Below are positions 62,077-64,000 of a DNA stretch of 64,000 nucleotides, piece by piece. The translations under genes and the position numbers were made by a program. Numbering within the stretch: position 1 is the stretch's first letter; each line of letters starts with the position of its first letter. This DNA comes from Desulfovibrio desulfuricans (lineage in GTDB: Bacteria; Desulfobacterota; Desulfovibrionia; Desulfovibrionales; Desulfovibrionaceae): NCBI RefSeq assembly GCF_024460775.1, contig NZ_JANFYZ010000002.1, forward strand, positions 94,954 through 158,953, read 5' to 3'. The notes beneath the pieces were generated by a model. The model saw only the letters and a list, made by a program, of their open reading frames with translations, did not search any database and was not told the DNA's origin.

Positions 62077-63348
62077 ATGAAGGCGGAAATAATATCGGTC
62101 GGCACAGAACTCCTGCTGGGGCATACGGTCAATACGGATGCAACCCATGTGGCGCGGGAGCTTTCTGCGCTGGGGATGGATCTTTTACAGGTGCACACCG
62201 TGGGCGACAACCCGCAACGGCTGGAGAAAGCCCTGCGCGAGGCCCTGGAACGCGCGGAAGTCGTTATAACCACCGGCGGCCTTGGCCCCACGGAAGACGA
62301 TCTGACCAAGGAAACAGTAGCCCTGGTGGCCGAAGCGCCACTTGAGGAACATGCAGACAGCATGGCGCGGTTGCGGGAGTATTTCGGCACGCGCCCCATG
62401 TCGGCCAATCAGGCCAAACAGGCCATGTTGCCGCGCGGATCCGTGGCTTTCCCCAATCTGGTGGGCACTGCCCCCGGCTGCGCCACCCCTGCGGGCGAGG
62501 GGCGCTGGGTGCTCATGCTGCCTGGGCCTCCATCCGAACTGCTGCCCATGCTGCACGACAGCGCCGTGCCCTTTTTGCGGAGCATGAGCGGGTCGGTCAT
62601 TTCTTCGTTCATGGTAAAGACCTTTGGCATAGGCGAGGGCGTGGCGGCCTTGCGCATTGCGGGGCTGACTGGCAGTGCCAATCCCACGGCGGCAACCTAT
62701 GCGGGCGATGCGGAAATGTTTGTGCGGGTAACGGCCAAGGCGCAGGATGCCGCCGCTGCCGAGGCTCTGGCTGCCCCCATGGTGGCGGAGGTGCGCAAAC
62801 TGCTGGGGCACTTTGTGTACGGCGTGAATGTTGCGGGGCTGGAGACGGTGGTGGTGCAGGAACTGGCGCTTCAGGGCAAAAAACTTGCAACTGCGGAATC
62901 CTGCACCGGCGGCCTGCTGGCCAAGCGCATCACGGACCAGCCCGGCGCATCGGATGTTTTTGGCTATGGTATGGTAACCTACGCCAACGAAGCCAAGGAG
63001 CGGCTGCTCGGCGTGCCGCACGATATGCTGTGCGCGCACGGGGCCGTCAGCCCGGAGGTGGCGCGGGCCATGGCCCAGGGCGCGCGCAAGTACAGCGGCG
63101 CAGATTATGGCATTGGCATTACGGGCGTGGCCGGGCCCGGCGGCGGCACGCCGCAAAAGCCTGTGGGCCTTGTGTACATTGCCCTGAGTGATGCGGAGCA
63201 TGTCTGGCTGCGCGTCATGCGCCCGCAAGGACGTTATCTGGGCCGCGACTGGACGCGCCGCCTGGCCTCAAGCCATGCGCTGGACATGCTGCGCCGCCGT
63301 CTTGCCGATCTGCCAGTTGAAGATCAGTGGAGTCTGGATCAGGCCTAG
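62077..63348 (+). CDS. cinA: CinA family protein, MoCF-like plus NMN deamidase domains
   Basis: A 423-residue two-domain protein. Residues 1-170 form a molybdopterin-binding-like (MoCF) domain with SVGTELLLGHTVNTDA and TTGGLGPTEDDLT. Residues ~260-415 form the PncC/CinA domain with LATAESCTGGLLAKRIT and GVAGPGGGTPQKPVG, which in related proteins hydrolyses nicotinamide mononucleotide to the nicotinate form for NAD salvage. GGAGG precedes ATG 62077; the longer open frame from 61915 is rejected. A strong terminator follows. Confidence 0.93.
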   Translation: MKAEIISVGTELLLGHTVNTDATHVARELSALGMDLLQVHTVGDNPQRLEKALREALERAEVVITTGGLGPTEDDLTKETVALVAEAPLEEHADSMARLREYFGTRPMSANQAKQAMLPRGSVAFPNLVGTAPGCATPAGEGRWVLMLPGPPSELLPMLHDSAVPFLRSMSGSVISSFMVKTFGIGEGVAALRIAGLTGSANPTAATYAGDAEMFVRVTAKAQDAAAAEALAAPMVAEVRKLLGHFVYGVNVAGLETVVVQELALQGKKLATAESCTGGLLAKRITDQPGASDVFGYGMVTYANEAKERLLGVPHDMLCAHGAVSPEVARAMAQGARKYSGADYGIGITGVAGPGGGTPQKPVGLVYIALSDAEHVWLRVMRPQGRYLGRDWTRRLASSHALDMLRRRLADLPVEDQWSLDQA

Positions 63349-63370
63349 TTTTTTGTCTGTCGATGCTGTG

Positions 63371-63422
63371 AACCCCCGGCGGATGTGGTCTGAGAGGCCG
63401 TTTCCGCCGGGGGTTCTTTATT
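63371..63422 (+). terminator. Hairpin terminator after cinA
   Basis: A 13-bp perfect stem (AACCCCCGGCGGA at 63371-63383 with 63403-63415) followed by CTTTATT. Also close to the stop of the convergent DUF190 gene. Confidence 0.88.
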
Positions 63423-63444
63423 GGGAGGGCGGTTCTGCCTGCGG

Positions 63445-63777
63445 TCAGGCGGGCTGATTTTTTCCCGAGCAGGTGATGCCAAATTCCACAGGGATTTTCA
63501 TATAGAAGATTTGCAGATTTTCCTGCTCAATGCGGGCAAAAAGCTGCTCGCTGTGTTCCGGGCTCACGGCCATGGTTACCTCCATGGGCTGCTCGCCCAC
63601 ATCAAAAAAGCGTGCGCTGTGGTATTTGCCGTCGCGCCCGTAACCACCTTGCGCCGCGGCAAAGGTTGCGCCCTCAACGCCAATGGCCTTTGCTTCCTTA
63701 AGCAGCCATTCCGCAATGCTCATGTGCCCGTGCGAGCGCCCCTGCTGCGTATAAAATGTCAGTTTGTAGCCGTTCAT
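63445..63777 (-). CDS. DUF190 domain protein
   Basis: A 110-residue PII-like small protein of the DUF190 family. KLTFYTQQGRSHGHMSIAEWLL and GATFAAAQGGYGRDGKYHSARFFD match the family. DUF190 genes are frequently next to crcB, as here (9-base gap to the crcB stop). The ferredoxin-like PII fold suggests a ligand-sensing role for the fluoride channel, which is not experimentally assigned as far as I know. Confidence 0.88.
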   Translation of the reverse strand: MNGYKLTFYTQQGRSHGHMSIAEWLLKEAKAIGVEGATFAAAQGGYGRDGKYHSARFFDVGEQPMEVTMAVSPEHSEQLFARIEQENLQIFYMKIPVEFGITCSGKNQPA

Positions 63778-63786
63778 GGCCTGCTC

Positions 63787-64000
63787 CTAACGAAAGAGGG
63801 ATTTGAGAAGCGAAACTGCGCCAAGGCCCATGAAAAAACAGATCAGCGAGCCGCAGACGTGCAGGGTTATGGCCCCGGCGGCCATGCCTATGCGTTGTTC
63901 CTGCAGCAGGGTGCCGATCTCTGCCGTGAAGGTGGAAAAGGTGGTGAGGCCGCCAAGAAAACCGGTGATGATAAGCAGCCGCCATTCGGGGGCCAGACCG
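63787..64000 (-). CDS. crcB: CrcB fluoride channel, C-terminal part (cut by window end)
   Basis: The last ~70 residues of a CrcB/Fluc protein read from the window edge to the TAG at 63787-63789. The channel signature [15 protein letters not shown] is complete, followed by the fourth membrane helix ([17 protein letters not shown]). The start and the first ~55 residues lie outside the window. It exports fluoride as a dual-topology dimer in the family. Transcribed in the same direction as the downstream DUF190 gene. Confidence 0.9.
   Translation of the reverse strand, partial: GLAPEWRLLIITGFLGGLTTFSTFTAEIGTLLQEQRIGMAAGAITLHVCGSLICFFMGLGAVSLLKSLFR

Overview
The window looks like a stretch of a Desulfovibrio-type (Desulfovibrionaceae, sulfate-reducing) chromosome. 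The evidence is a GC-rich coding bias, an 11-subunit complex I without the NADH-input subunits, sulfide-linked enzymes (rhodanese/DUF2892, a persulfide-dioxygenase-like MBL protein, MetY), molybdate and nickel/cobalt uptake, tRNA-Sec, and many c-di-GMP and chemotaxis proteins. No phage, insertion sequence or CRISPR array was seen. The species call is inference from content only.

Layout. 1-1152: HD-GYP protein (-). 1671-15171 (+): a cytoplasmic molybdopterin oxidoreductase and a four-cluster ferredoxin subunit directly in front of nuoABCD-HIJKLMN. There is no nuoE, nuoF or nuoG, so the two leading genes are the obvious candidates for an alternative electron-input module. 15246-17152 (+): a TauE/SafE transporter and a small EMC3/DUF106-like membrane protein, each followed by a hairpin terminator. 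17288-21528: OYE-family oxidoreductase, secreted serine hydrolase, and an MBL/rhodanese pair for sulfur handling. 21891-27964 (-): soluble hybrid histidine kinase, beta-carbonic anhydrase, and a chemoreceptor with a cysteine-rich PAS domain. 28252-28473 (+): coding-like remnant without a start. 28540-32839: ferredoxin-nitroreductase (+), tautomerase (-) and modC-modA-modB-modD (-).

33187-34764 (-): a dnaA gene with an altered domain IV signature and no dnaN/gyrB neighbours. 35373-37616 (-): two outer-membrane beta-barrels. 37747-48691 (-): one long co-directional run, in transcription order ftsH, folP, a GGDEF cyclase, cdaA, cdaR, glmM, galU, priA. It joins membrane proteolysis, folate, c-di-AMP and envelope-sugar synthesis, with a c-di-GMP gene inserted in the middle. 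48887-49125 (+): a possible 31-residue Cys-rich peptide, a hairpin, then selC. 49249-53420 (-): der, an RluC/RluD-type pseudouridine synthase and a PAS-GGDEF protein. 53723-57450 (-): nickel/cobalt ECF uptake operon (nikK, nikM, nikL, cbiQ, cbiO types). 57925-59769 (+): class I glutamine amidotransferase and a GT2 glycosyltransferase. 59866-64000: small exported protein (-), metY (-), cinA (+), DUF190 protein (-) and the C-terminal part of crcB (-), cut by the window edge.

Overall this is mostly core genome. The points most worth following up are the Mo/FeS module on complex I, the c-di-GMP cyclase inside the c-di-AMP cluster, the Cys-rich mini-ORF beside selC, the EMC3-like partner of TauE, the divergent DnaA, and several palindromic candidate operators. 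All start codons were chosen by eye from Shine-Dalgarno spacing and family alignment from memory. No database search was possible.
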